Shown here piece after piece: positions 18,778-28,353 of a stretch of DNA of 64,000 bases. The stretch comes from Tropicimonas_B omnivorans (GTDB taxonomy: Bacteria; Pseudomonadota; Alphaproteobacteria; Rhodobacterales; Rhodobacteraceae), in assembly GCF_031846565.1 (NCBI RefSeq), contig NZ_JAVRHL010000002.1, positions 496,001-560,000 on the forward strand. The letters are read 5' to 3'. The notes beneath the pieces are model-generated. The model was not told the origin of the DNA. It saw nothing but the letters and a program-made list of their open reading frames with translations, and ran no database searches. The position numbers and the translations under genes were made by a program. Within the stretch, counting starts at the first letter, position 1. Each line of letters opens with the position of its first letter.

Positions 18778-19821
18778 TCAGCCCGCGCGGGCCGCCTCGA
18801 CGAACGCGTCCACCATCTCTTCCCGTGCGGACCAGTCGCAGACGAGACGTGCGCCGATGCGCGCCGCGCCGTCCCCGTCCAGCGGCGCCATCGTCGCGTA
18901 GCGTGCGCCCTTGGCATGGAGCGCGGCATGGAGCGCGCGGGGCGCCTCGAAGAAGATCATGTTGGCCTCGGGGGGGTGCATCAGAGCGATATCGGGCACG
19001 CTTGCCAGCCCCTCGGCGAGCCGGGCGCAGGCGGCATTGGCGCGGCCGGCGAGATCGAGCCACAGGCCGTCCGCCAGATACGCCTCCATCTGTGCCGTGA
19101 GGTAGCGGTGCTTCGAGAAGAGGTGGGCGCCGCGCTTGCGGCGGAGGTCGAATTCCCACGCCTTCTCTGGATCGAAGATCACCGCCGCCTCGACACCCAT
19201 GCAGCCGTTTTTCGTGCCTCCAAGCGACAGCGCGTCGAGGTCCCGCACGAGGTCGGACGGCGCGCAGCCCAAGGCCGCGACGGCATTGGCGAAGCGCGAG
19301 CCATCCATGTGGACCGGCAGCCCGTGCGCCCTGGCGACACCTGCAAGCGTCGTCACCTCGTCCACCGTGTAGAGCGTCCCGCGCTCGGTCACGTTGGTCA
19401 GGGAGACCGGTCCGGCCTGCACTTGGTGGACGGAGCGGCCGCCGGTGGCGGAGGCGGTGATCGCCGCCTCGAGCGCCTCCGGCCCCATCTTGGCATCCGG
19501 CCCGTTGACGAGGGTCAACTTGGCGTCCGAATAGAACTCCGGCGCGCCGCACTCGTCCTGTTCGATATGGGCAAGCTCATGGCAGAAGATCGTGTCCCAC
19601 GGGCGAGACAGGGTCGCGAGAAGAAGAGCGTTCGCCGCCGTCCCCGTCGCCACGAGCCTCACCTCCGCCTGCGGAGCGCCGAGGATCTCCCTCAAGCTAG
19701 CTGTCACGCGACCCATCGCGTCTTCCGCGCCGTAGGACGGCAGGTAGCCCTCGTTCGCCGCGCTCAGGGCCTCCAGCACGCTGGGATGGACCGGGCCTGT
19801 GTTGTCGGATGCGAAGAACAT
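18778..19821 (-). CDS. Low-specificity L-threonine aldolase
   Basis: PLP enzyme of 347 residues that cleaves L-threonine to glycine and acetaldehyde. It opens with MFFASDNTGPVHPSVLEAL; the PLP lysine is K204 in SLGGTKNG and the cofactor-contacting HMDGSRFANA segment is at 171-180. ATG 19821 overlaps the stop of the upstream gene as TGATG, and an AAGGAGAGG site sits before it. It is the last gene of the minus-strand run HAD, ribF, YcgN-like, aldolase. Confidence 0.93.
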   Translation of the reverse strand: MFFASDNTGPVHPSVLEALSAANEGYLPSYGAEDAMGRVTASLREILGAPQAEVRLVATGTAANALLLATLSRPWDTIFCHELAHIEQDECGAPEFYSDAKLTLVNGPDAKMGPEALEAAITASATGGRSVHQVQAGPVSLTNVTERGTLYTVDEVTTLAGVARAHGLPVHMDGSRFANAVAALGCAPSDLVRDLDALSLGGTKNGCMGVEAAVIFDPEKAWEFDLRRKRGAHLFSKHRYLTAQMEAYLADGLWLDLAGRANAACARLAEGLASVPDIALMHPPEANMIFFEAPRALHAALHAKGARYATMAPLDGDGAARIGARLVCDWSAREEMVDAFVEAARAG

Positions 19822-20333
19822 CAGACCTCTCCTTCGATCAAGTAGTCCTCCCAATCCTCCTCCGGCACGTCGAACTCTGAGACGGTGATGTTCCGGCAGG
19901 AAACGCCGGCCTTGTGGACCGTGCCCGGATCGCCGGAGATCAGCGGGTGCCAGTCTTCCAGCGGCCTGCCCTCCCACAGGAGGCGATAGGCGCAGGTCAC
20001 GGGCATCCAGTAGGCGTTCGTCGCGATGTTGTCCGGGGAGAGCGTCACGCAGTCGGGGACGAAGGAGTGGCGGGTCTCGTAATGGGTGCAGCGGCAGGTG
20101 GCATCGTCGAGGAGGCGGCAGGCGATGCGGGTATAGGCGACCTCGCCGGTCTCCTCGTCCTCGAGCTTGTTCAGACAGCACTTGCCGCACCCGTCGCAGA
20201 GCGCTTCCCACTCCGCGCCCGTCATCTCCGGCAGCGGAACGTTTTCCCAGAATTGCGGACGCAGGCCCTGCTTCTCACCCGGCTTGCGGGCGGGCTTCGG
20301 GGCAGGGCGCCTGTCGCGGCGGGGCCGGCTCAC
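19821..20333 (-). CDS. YcgN family cysteine cluster protein (UPF0260)
   Basis: 170 residues with a CxxCxxCC cluster (CDGCGKCC, near residues 50-57) and further cysteines in RIACRLLDDATCRC and FVPDCVTL, which probably bind an Fe-S or other metal centre. The N-terminus is a basic, proline-rich tail. The function of the family is unknown. The start is GTG 20333, which overlaps the ribF stop as GTGA and has GGAGG 5 nt upstream, so translation is coupled to ribF. Confidence 0.92.
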   Translation of the reverse strand: MSRPRRDRRPAPKPARKPGEKQGLRPQFWENVPLPEMTGAEWEALCDGCGKCCLNKLEDEETGEVAYTRIACRLLDDATCRCTHYETRHSFVPDCVTLSPDNIATNAYWMPVTCAYRLLWEGRPLEDWHPLISGDPGTVHKAGVSCRNITVSEFDVPEEDWEDYLIEGEV

Positions 20334-21265
20334 AGGGCCTCCAGCACGGCGCGGGCCCCGGCCTTGTCGCGGTCCATCTGGGCGATCAGCGTCTCGACGC
20401 CGTCGAACGTCTCCTCCGGGCGGAGAAACTCGACGAGGGCGACGGAAATCTCGGTGCCGTAAAGGTCGCCGTCGAAGTCGAAGAGGAACGTCTCCAGCTT
20501 CGCCGCGCCGCCGTCGAACATGGGCCGGACCCCGAGGGACGCGACGCCCTGCCAGGAGCCGGCATGGGGGCCGTCCAGTATGTCGACGAGCACGGCATAG
20601 ACACCGAGCTTCGGCAGAAGGAGCCCCTCCATCCCGAGATTGGCGGTGGGATAGCCGAGCGTGCGGCCCCGCTTGTCGCCGTGCTCGACCGGTCCGTCGA
20701 CGCGGTGCCAATGGCCGAGCATCGCCGCGGCATCCCGGGGGCGGCCCTCTTCGAGCGCCGCGCGCACGCCGCTCGAGGAGACGCGGGAGGAGCCCTCCCC
20801 AAGGCCGAAGGCAGGCAGGATCGTCACGCCGAAGCCGTTCGTCTCCCCCAGCCGGGCAAAGGTCTCGGCATCCCCGGCACGGCCCTTGCCGAAGCGGAAG
20901 TCCTCGCCGACGACGGCATGGGTGAGGCCGAGGGTCTCGGCACAGATCTCGGCGCAGAACGCCTCCGGGGAGAGGCCGCGGACCCGGTCGAACTCGATCT
21001 CGAACAGAAGGTCCAGCCCCAGCTTCTCCAGCCTGTGCGCGCGTGTATCGGGTCGCATCAGCCGGAAGGGCGGGGCCTCCGGCGCGAAGACCTCGCGAGG
21101 ATGCGGCTCGAAGGTCAGCACGGCACGGGACGCGTCCGGCGCGGCCTCCCGCGCGCGGTCCAGAATGGCCTGATGGCCCAGATGCACGCCGTCGAAATTC
21201 CCGATCGCCGCGCAGGCGCCCCGGTCGGACGGCAGGACATCGTCGATCGTTCGGATGCGCCTCAT
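20330..21265 (-). CDS. ribF: Bifunctional riboflavin kinase/FAD synthetase
   Basis: Converts riboflavin to FMN and FMN to FAD, 311 residues. The N-terminal adenylyltransferase half has GNFDGVHLGHQAIL (HxGH type) and the conserved VVGEDFRFGKGR and SSRVSSSGVRAALEEG. The C-terminal kinase half has RGRTLGYPTANLG and FDGDLYGTEISV. ATG 21265 gives the usual N-terminus, though the ribosome-binding site is weak. Upstream on the same strand is the HAD hydrolase gene, a pairing typical of the order. Confidence 0.97.
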   Translation of the reverse strand: MRRIRTIDDVLPSDRGACAAIGNFDGVHLGHQAILDRAREAAPDASRAVLTFEPHPREVFAPEAPPFRLMRPDTRAHRLEKLGLDLLFEIEFDRVRGLSPEAFCAEICAETLGLTHAVVGEDFRFGKGRAGDAETFARLGETNGFGVTILPAFGLGEGSSRVSSSGVRAALEEGRPRDAAAMLGHWHRVDGPVEHGDKRGRTLGYPTANLGMEGLLLPKLGVYAVLVDILDGPHAGSWQGVASLGVRPMFDGGAAKLETFLFDFDGDLYGTEISVALVEFLRPEETFDGVETLIAQMDRDKAGARAVLEAL

Positions 21266-21318
21266 GGTCCGCGAGGTAATCCCAGCTTGTCGGAAGGGCA
21301 AGCCGCCCGTGCGCAGCG

Positions 21319-22200
21319 TCAGCGGAGTTGGCCCATGGCGTAGGTGGCCGGAACCTGCTCCTCGGAGAGATGTGCCTCGAGACGGTCGGGATCCGGCTGG
21401 CCGTCCGGCCCCTCGCCGGTCCCGGTTTCCTTCAACGAAAGGCCCCCGGTGATGAAGAGGCTGTCCATCCCCTCGCCGAGCGCGCCGCGGATATCCGTAG
21501 CCGGGCCGTCTCCGATGCACAGGATGCGGTCGTCCGAGACGGGTGCGACCTCGACGAGCCGGCGCCGGGCAAGGTCGTAGATCGGCGGGTGCGGCTTGCC
21601 GAAGTAGAGCGAGGTGCCGCCCATCTCCTCGTAGAGCTTCGCCACGGCGCCGGCGCACCATTCCCGCTCGTGGCCGCGATCCACGACGATATCGGGATTG
21701 GCACAGAGAAGCTTCATCCCCTTGGTCTTGGCATAAAGGAGCTCGCCGCGCAGGACGGAGGGATCGGCCGTGCTGTCGAAGGGGCCTGTGCAGACGATGC
21801 CCTCGGCCTCGTCCAGCGGCACGGTGCGGATCTCGGCGGGGTTTTCCAGAAGGTGGATCGGCTCGAAGAACGGCGCTTCCTCGGGCGTGCCGATATGGAA
21901 GACGCGTGTCCCGACGGCACCTTCGAACATCGCGAGGCGCGCGCTGTCTCCCGAGGTCGCGATGGTATCCCAGGCCTCGTGCGGGACGCCGAGTTCGTCC
22001 AGCTGCTTCTCCACCTCTGCGCGGGGGCGGGGGGAATTGGTCAGAAGGACGACCTTGCCGCTGCTCTTGCGGAAGGCCACCAGCGCATCGATGGCGCTTT
22101 GGTGCGCGCGGACACCATCATGCACACAGCCCCAGAGGTCGACGAAGGCCGCGTCGTACTGCGTCGCGATCTCGGACAGGCTTTCGATGATGCGGACCAT
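21319..22200 (-). CDS. HAD superfamily class IIA hydrolase (TIGR01459 type)
   Basis: Cytosolic phosphatase-like protein of 293 residues. Motif I reads FVDLWGCVHDG: the nucleophile Asp is present but the second Asp of DxD is Trp, which I believe is usual for this subfamily. Motif II is LLTNSPRP, the lysine motif GKPHPPIYDLA, and motif III CIGDGPATDI. The class IIA cap lies between. The substrate is unknown, perhaps a nucleotide or sugar phosphate. Upstream of ribF on the same strand. Confidence 0.92.
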   Translation of the reverse strand: MVRIIESLSEIATQYDAAFVDLWGCVHDGVRAHQSAIDALVAFRKSSGKVVLLTNSPRPRAEVEKQLDELGVPHEAWDTIATSGDSARLAMFEGAVGTRVFHIGTPEEAPFFEPIHLLENPAEIRTVPLDEAEGIVCTGPFDSTADPSVLRGELLYAKTKGMKLLCANPDIVVDRGHEREWCAGAVAKLYEEMGGTSLYFGKPHPPIYDLARRRLVEVAPVSDDRILCIGDGPATDIRGALGEGMDSLFITGGLSLKETGTGEGPDGQPDPDRLEAHLSEEQVPATYAMGQLR

Positions 22201-22376
22201 GCTGGCTGTCTCCCCGTCTGGTGCCGGCGCGCGGGTGCGCCCTTCGTCCGCCCCCTACCGCATGGAACAGGCGCCGCCCAGCCAAATGAGGCGGTCGGGG
22301 TCCGCCACGGCGCAATTGTCCTTTCGGCCGGGCAGGTGCAGGAAAGAGCCCCCAAGCCGAATGCGGAGCTCCCCCC

Positions 22377-22841
22377 ATGATCACCAGACCCGTTACGCCC
22401 CACGATGCGCCGCGCATCTCCACCCTGCTTCAGGCCCTCGTCGCGGCCGGCAAGCGCAGGTCCCCGGCGGACGAGACCTTCGTGCTCGAGCGGTACATCG
22501 ACGATCCGGCCCGCATCGCGTGCACCCTGGCGGAGGACGACGCGGGGACCATCTTGGGGTTCCAGTCGCTGACGCTCGCCGCCGAGGAGAATCCCTACGG
22601 AACGCCCGCAGGGTGGGGGATCATCGGCACCCATGTCGCGCCGGGCGCAGGGCGCGGCGGTGTCGGATCGCGGCTCTTCGAGGTGACCCAGGCGGTCGGT
22701 CTGGAGGTTGGCCTGCAGGATATCGAGGCGGTCATAGGCGCGCGGAACGTCGAGGGGCAGGCCTATTACGAGAAGATGGGCTTCATCACCCACCGCCTCG
22801 AAGGGGACGCCATCGCCAAGCGGTACCGCTACGGTCGCTGA
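22377..22841 (+). CDS. GNAT family N-acetyltransferase
   Basis: 154 residues. Opens ITRPVTPHDAPRISTLL, has the acetyl-CoA loop in GAGRGGVGSRLFE and the C-terminal NVEGQAYYEKMGFITHRL typical of GNAT enzymes. The acceptor is unknown. It runs convergently into groEL, with a shared terminator hairpin between them. Confidence 0.9.
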   Translation: MITRPVTPHDAPRISTLLQALVAAGKRRSPADETFVLERYIDDPARIACTLAEDDAGTILGFQSLTLAAEENPYGTPAGWGIIGTHVAPGAGRGGVGSRLFEVTQAVGLEVGLQDIEAVIGARNVEGQAYYEKMGFITHRLEGDAIAKRYRYGR

Positions 22842-22864
22842 GCCCGCCTCCCTCCCTGCCAACG

Positions 22865-22896
22865 AAAAGGGGCGCTCCCGAAGGAGCGCCCCAAAA
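22865..22896 (-). terminator. groESL terminator
   Basis: A 10-bp stem (GGGGCGCTCC, 22869-22878, with GGAGCGCCCC, 22883-22892) around a tetraloop (TTCG on the minus strand), followed on the minus strand by TTTTCG. It lies 22 nt after the groEL stop. The plus-strand GNAT transcript also meets it. Confidence 0.93.
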
Positions 22897-22917
22897 GATC
22901 CGGATGGATCGGCTGAC

Positions 22918-24570
<1,653 letters not shown>

Positions 24571-24620
24571 GTGATGCTACTCCTGACTGTTGGTATGGAA
24601 TTGGGAAGGAGGGACGTCGC

Positions 24621-24908
24621 TCAGGAAATGATTCCGAGGATGTCGCTTTCCTTCATGATCAGCAGCTCTTCGCCATCGACGGTCACCTCGGTGCCGGACC
24701 ACTTGCCGAACAGGACCTTGTCGCCTTCCTTGACGGCCATGGGAGCCAGCTCTCCGCTATCCTTGCGGGCACCTTCGCCGGCCGCCACGATCTGGCCCTC
24801 GGCGGGCTTTTCCTTGGCGCTGTCGGGAATGATGAGACCGCCCTTGGTCTTCTCGTCGGATTCGACGCGGCGAACCAGGACACGGTCGTGCAGAGGTTTG
24901 AATGCCAT
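24621..24908 (-). CDS. groES: Co-chaperonin GroES (10 kDa)
   Basis: GroEL lid subunit of 95 residues, full length. MAFKPLHDRVLVRRVESDEK opens the protein, the mobile loop TKGGLIIPDSAKEKP (residues 21-35) docks on GroEL, and VLFGKWSGTEV closes the barrel. First gene of groESL, 34 nt downstream of a CIRCE element. Confidence 0.99.
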   Translation of the reverse strand: MAFKPLHDRVLVRRVESDEKTKGGLIIPDSAKEKPAEGQIVAAGEGARKDSGELAPMAVKEGDKVLFGKWSGTEVTVDGEELLIMKESDILGIIS

Positions 24909-24942
24909 TTGGAACGCTCCTAGCGCATTTTGATTTCATCTG

Positions 24943-24969
24943 TTGTCACTCACCGGGTGCGAGTGCCAA
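24943..24969 (-). promoter_or_regulatory. CIRCE operator (HrcA-binding site)
   Basis: TTGTCACTC (24943-24951), 9 nt, GAGTGCCAA (24961-24969). The consensus is TTAGCACTC-N9-GAGTGCTAA; the two arms match each other at 8 of 9 positions. It covers the expected transcription start of groESL, as HrcA-controlled operators do. hrcA itself is not in the window. Confidence 0.93.
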
Positions 24970-24976
24970 CGGCGCA

Positions 24977-25005
24977 GATCTAGGGATACCTGCGAGACGT
25001 GTCAA
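24977..25005 (-). promoter_or_regulatory. groESL promoter
   Basis: On the minus strand TTGACA (plus 25000-25005) and TAGATC (plus 24977-24982) with exactly 17 nt between. The start of transcription would fall near 24970, at the edge of the CIRCE element. Confidence 0.8.
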
Positions 25006-25250
25006 TATGGCGTCGTGGGCCGATCGCGGTCAGGACCGGGGGCGAAATCGGCCCCGCGACCCATGCGCCGAAGGACGGTCGGGAGGCCTGCGAAATCCGA
25101 CGCGGGAGGCATCGGTGATGCCGCGGGATCGATCCGACCTTCGGTTTGCCCCTCCTTCGATCAAGTAACCTCGATGCGAAGGAACACACCGGCCCTCCGG
25201 CTGCGTTTCCCCAGGGACTGCTTAAGCAAACGCAAGGGAAAGGATTTTCC

Positions 25251-25613
25251 ATGACCGACGCGACCGATGACGACATCTGGGATCACGAACGCCGGTTCTG
25301 GACGGGTCACGCCCCGTTCCACGACAAGACCGTTCCGGCGGACACGATCATGGTCTTCGGCCCGCCACTGGGCGTGACGAAGGGCGACGCGGCCCGCAAG
25401 GCGCTGGACGAGGCGCCGGACTGGCGCGGTGTCGAGATGAGCGAGAAGAGCATCGTGCGCCCGGCGAAGAATGTCGCCGTGACCGGATATCTTGCCGAGG
25501 GCGATGCCGGCAACGGCGCGATTCACCGGGTCTACTGCACGTCGGTCTGGATCGCGCGGGACGATGGCTGGGTCCAGGTCCAGCACCAGCAGACGCCGGC
25601 GCCGGAACACTGA
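25251..25613 (+). CDS. NTF2-like (SnoaL/DUF4440 type) protein
   Basis: 120-residue cytosolic protein with the NTF2-like pattern: an N-terminal helix (DDDIWDHERRFWTG), a strand with PADTIMVFGP, and a final strand pair VYCTSVWIARDDGWVQVQHQ. No catalytic residues can be named, and the function is unknown. ATG 25251 is preceded by AAAGGA; the frame is open upstream without a better start. Convergent with the secreted-protein gene 19 nt away. Confidence 0.75.
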   Translation: MTDATDDDIWDHERRFWTGHAPFHDKTVPADTIMVFGPPLGVTKGDAARKALDEAPDWRGVEMSEKSIVRPAKNVAVTGYLAEGDAGNGAIHRVYCTSVWIARDDGWVQVQHQQTPAPEH

Positions 25614-25632
25614 TCCCGCCGCCGGTCGGCCC

Positions 25633-26238
25633 TCACTCGGCCCGCGGTGCGGGCACCTCATCCCCGCCGGAAACATTCGGCGGGGTCGCCTCCTGTCCGG
25701 GAACAGGCGCGGGACTCGGGGTCGGTGCGCCGCCGGGAGCCGGGCGCGGTTGCTCCGTCCTGTCGATGGGAGCGAAACCGCCGACGCTCATGCCGTTCAC
25801 GCGCCACGCGGCCTGCACCTGCTCGAAGGTCAGATCGAAGCTGATGTGCTCCGGATAGGCCGGGATATATCCCACGAGCCGCAACTGCCGGGAATCCGGC
25901 GTCGTCTCGAACCGGAGGATCTCCGGATCGAGCGCCAGCGCCGGGAGGAGGTCCGGCCCCGCGCTTCGGAGGTTCGAGAAGAACGCGCCGAGCGCCGCCG
26001 GATCGTTGCTCGCGGCGAAGGACGGCGCCGCGATGTCCCTCAAAACGGTATAGTTGCCGGTCCTGTTCGCCTGGGAGATGGCGGCGAGCGTGTCCCGGAC
26101 CAGGGCGGTTGCATAGCTTTGCTCGATCGTGACGCCACCCGGTGCCGTCAGGACCTGTGCAGGCAGGGGAGCGGCGAGGCCCCCCGAGACGAGGAGCACC
26201 GCCGCGAGAAGCGGCGGTGCGAGTTTGTGGGTGATCAT
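25633..26238 (-). CDS. Secreted protein of unknown function, coupled to the autotransporter gene
   Basis: 201 residues. A signal peptide (about 1-28, APPLLAAVLLVSGGLAAPLP) is followed by a roughly 120-residue domain (RDTLAAISQANRTGNYTVLR through VQAAWRVNGMSVGGFAP), which has an NTF2-like feel, and a proline-rich tail from about residue 165. The ATG lies 2 nt after the autotransporter stop with no clear ribosome-binding site of its own, so translation probably depends on the upstream gene. A periplasmic helper of the adhesin is a fair guess from context only. Confidence 0.85.
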   Translation of the reverse strand: MITHKLAPPLLAAVLLVSGGLAAPLPAQVLTAPGGVTIEQSYATALVRDTLAAISQANRTGNYTVLRDIAAPSFAASNDPAALGAFFSNLRSAGPDLLPALALDPEILRFETTPDSRQLRLVGYIPAYPEHISFDLTFEQVQAAWRVNGMSVGGFAPIDRTEQPRPAPGGAPTPSPAPVPGQEATPPNVSGGDEVPAPRAE

Positions 26239-26240
26239 GC

Positions 26241-28127
26241 TCAGAACGAGTAGGAGAAGCCGACGCGGCCGCCGGTCGACCCGTGGTCGAAGCCGTGCGC
26301 GACGCCGAGGTCGACCTGCATGTTGCCGTTGACGCGGTATCCGAAGCCGAATGCCGCCGCGGAGGAGCCTTCGAAGAAGCCAAGGCCGCCGGACATCGCG
26401 AATTCCGAGCCGGGCGCGACGTAGGGCGCGCTCATGGCCATCGCCATGGCGATGCCTTCCTCGTTGCGGTCGATGTCGTCGGACATGTCCTCGAACTGGT
26501 CCTGAAGGTCGGCGACGCCGGCTCCGAGGGCGCTGATCGCCGGCATCATCGTGGTGTCCACCGCAAGGTTGCCGGCGGCATCGGACGTCACCACACCGAC
26601 GGGCGTCCCCTGCGCAGCCGTGCTGGCATCGGACGTGACGCCGGCCAGCGTGTAGGTGTTGGCCGCGTTGCCGACCGAGACCTGGTTCGCCCGGGTCGTC
26701 GTCACGCCCTGTCCGATGGCGATGGCGTTCGACTGCGCCGCATTCGCTCCGTTGCCGAAGGAGAGGGCATTCGTCCCGCCAGCGGAGGACTGGTTTCCGA
26801 GGGCGACGGCGTTCTCACCCGACGCGCTTGCGTCCTCGCCGACCGCGAGGGAGCGGACGCCGGTCGCCGAGGCGAGGTGCCCGAAGGCCTGCGCGCGCTC
26901 GGCGGTCGCTTCGGAACGCCAACCGATCGACGTGGTGCCGGCGCCGTTCGCCGCCGCCTCGCCGCCGAGGACCGTGGAGCTGTTGCCGATGGAGGAGGCA
27001 CCGGCGCCGATGGCGATGGAATCGACCCCCGAGACGGCTGCGCCGGCGTCCTGGCCGGTGTCGTCCGTGTCATCCTCGCCGTCGGCGTTGTTGTTGCCGC
27101 CGATGGCGATGGAGCCGACACCCGACGCGCTGCTGTCCTCGCCGATCGCGACGGCCTGGAGGTTGGTCGCGCTGGCCTGGTGGCCGACGGCGGTGGCGAA
27201 TTCTTCCGTGGCTTCGGATTGCCAGCCGAGGGCGGTCGTCCCCGCGCCGGTGGCGTTGCTCTCGCCGCCGATGGCCGTGGTCGAGGCGCCTTCCGCGTTC
27301 GCCGCGTCGCCTACGGCGAGGGCGTCCGTGCCGTTGGCAACGGACTCATTGCCGATGGCGGTGGCATTGTCCGACTGGGCATCGGCGTTCTCGCCAACCG
27401 CGAGGGAGCGGACGCCCTGTGCCGTCGCGAGGTGGCCGAAGGCCTGCGCGCGCTCGGCGGTCGCTGCGGATCGCCAACCGATCGACGTGGTGCCGGCGCC
27501 GCTCGCTACACCCTCGCCGCCGAGGACGGTGGAGCTGTCGCCGAGGGAGGAGGCACCGGCGCCAATGGCGATTGAATCCACCCCGGAAACGGTTGCGCCG
27601 GCGTCCTGGCCGGTGTCGTCCGTGTCATCTCCGCCGTCGGCGTTGTTGTTGCCGCCGATGGCGATCGAGCCGACACCCGACGCGTCGCTGTCCTCGCCGA
27701 TCGCGACGGCCTGAACGTTACTCGCGCTGGCCTGGTGGCCGACGGCGGTGGCGAAGTCGGACGTGGCTTGGGACTGCCAGCCGATGGCGGTTGTCCCCGG
27801 GCCGGTGGCGTCGCTCTCGCCGCCGATGGCCGTGGTCGAGGGGCCGTCCGCGGTCGCTTCGGAGCCGATCGCGACGCCGTCCACAGAATCCTCGGTCACG
27901 GTGGTGCTTTCGCCGAGGGCAACGCCGTTCGTGGCCCCGGCCTCGACGACCGCTCCAGCGCCGATGGCCACGGAGTCGGTCGCGGTGGCGGTGCCGCCGC
28001 CGGCGTCATAGCTCTGGGCAACGGCGGAGCCGGCGCCGAGGGAGAGGGCAAGCACGGAGGCGCAGGAGAGCCGCAGGGCGGACGAACGGACGGACGCGCG
28101 CTGAGCGCGTTCGATTTCAAAGAACAT
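26241..28127 (-). CDS. YadA-like trimeric autotransporter adhesin
   Basis: Surface adhesin of 628 residues (type Vc secretion). The first 38 residues are an extended signal (RRxx-type basic region, then ASVLALSLGAGSAVAQ). Residues 45-485 are Hep/Hag-type YadA head repeats: many SIAIGxxA and TAIGxxS units of 14 residues. A short neck and coiled coil (525-557) leads to the C-terminal YadA anchor (558-628), four strands ending FSYSF, which forms the 12-strand outer-membrane pore as a trimer. No long stalk is present. ATG 28127 is used because upstream codons lack a signal-like context; the ribosome-binding site is weak (GGGGA). A secreted-protein gene follows after 2 nt. Confidence 0.93.
   Translation of the reverse strand: MFFEIERAQRASVRSSALRLSCASVLALSLGAGSAVAQSYDAGGGTATATDSVAIGAGAVVEAGATNGVALGESTTVTEDSVDGVAIGSEATADGPSTTAIGGESDATGPGTTAIGWQSQATSDFATAVGHQASASNVQAVAIGEDSDASGVGSIAIGGNNNADGGDDTDDTGQDAGATVSGVDSIAIGAGASSLGDSSTVLGGEGVASGAGTTSIGWRSAATAERAQAFGHLATAQGVRSLAVGENADAQSDNATAIGNESVANGTDALAVGDAANAEGASTTAIGGESNATGAGTTALGWQSEATEEFATAVGHQASATNLQAVAIGEDSSASGVGSIAIGGNNNADGEDDTDDTGQDAGAAVSGVDSIAIGAGASSIGNSSTVLGGEAAANGAGTTSIGWRSEATAERAQAFGHLASATGVRSLAVGEDASASGENAVALGNQSSAGGTNALSFGNGANAAQSNAIAIGQGVTTTRANQVSVGNAANTYTLAGVTSDASTAAQGTPVGVVTSDAAGNLAVDTTMMPAISALGAGVADLQDQFEDMSDDIDRNEEGIAMAMAMSAPYVAPGSEFAMSGGLGFFEGSSAAAFGFGYRVNGNMQVDLGVAHGFDHGSTGGRVGFSYSF
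26769..27878 (-). repeat. 555-bp tandem duplication inside the adhesin head
   Basis: Residues of about 84-268 and 269-453 align with a constant offset of 185 residues (for example AIGGESDATG at 100-109 and AIGGESNATG at 285-294; GWRSAATAERAQAFGH at 217 and GWRSEATAERAQAFGH at 402). Each copy contains one Asp/Asn-rich insert (GGNNNADG then DDTDDTGQDAG). Copies differ at scattered positions, so the duplication is not recent. Confidence 0.85.
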
Positions 28128-28353
28128 GGAGATCCCCAGGTTACAGATATACTTTTCAAGCAGGGCTGCACCTCCCCAACGCGACGCGGCCCCGGGGCTA
28201 CTCTGCCCCAAGGTTAGTGCCGCGTCCGTCGCCCTGTCGGCTTCGAACCCGATTGAGGCGGGATTGTGGCATTTGAGCCGCGTGCCGCACCCCCATGACA
28301 TTGCGCCTGCGTCCCGCTAGACACGCCTCGAACGTCGACAGAGGATTTTCGCG

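Noticed and set aside
21319..22200. HAD hydrolase motif I with Trp in place of the second Asp as a sign of inactivation
   Set aside because: From memory this DxWG form is the rule in the TIGR01459 subfamily, and the other HAD motifs are intact.
25212..25228. Palindrome TGCTTAAGCA before the NTF2-like gene as an operator
   Set aside because: Ten bases is too short to separate from chance and no promoter pair frames it.
26241..28127. The regular repeats in the adhesin gene as a CRISPR array
   Set aside because: Repeats are in frame with a 14-residue YadA head period and contain no unique spacers.
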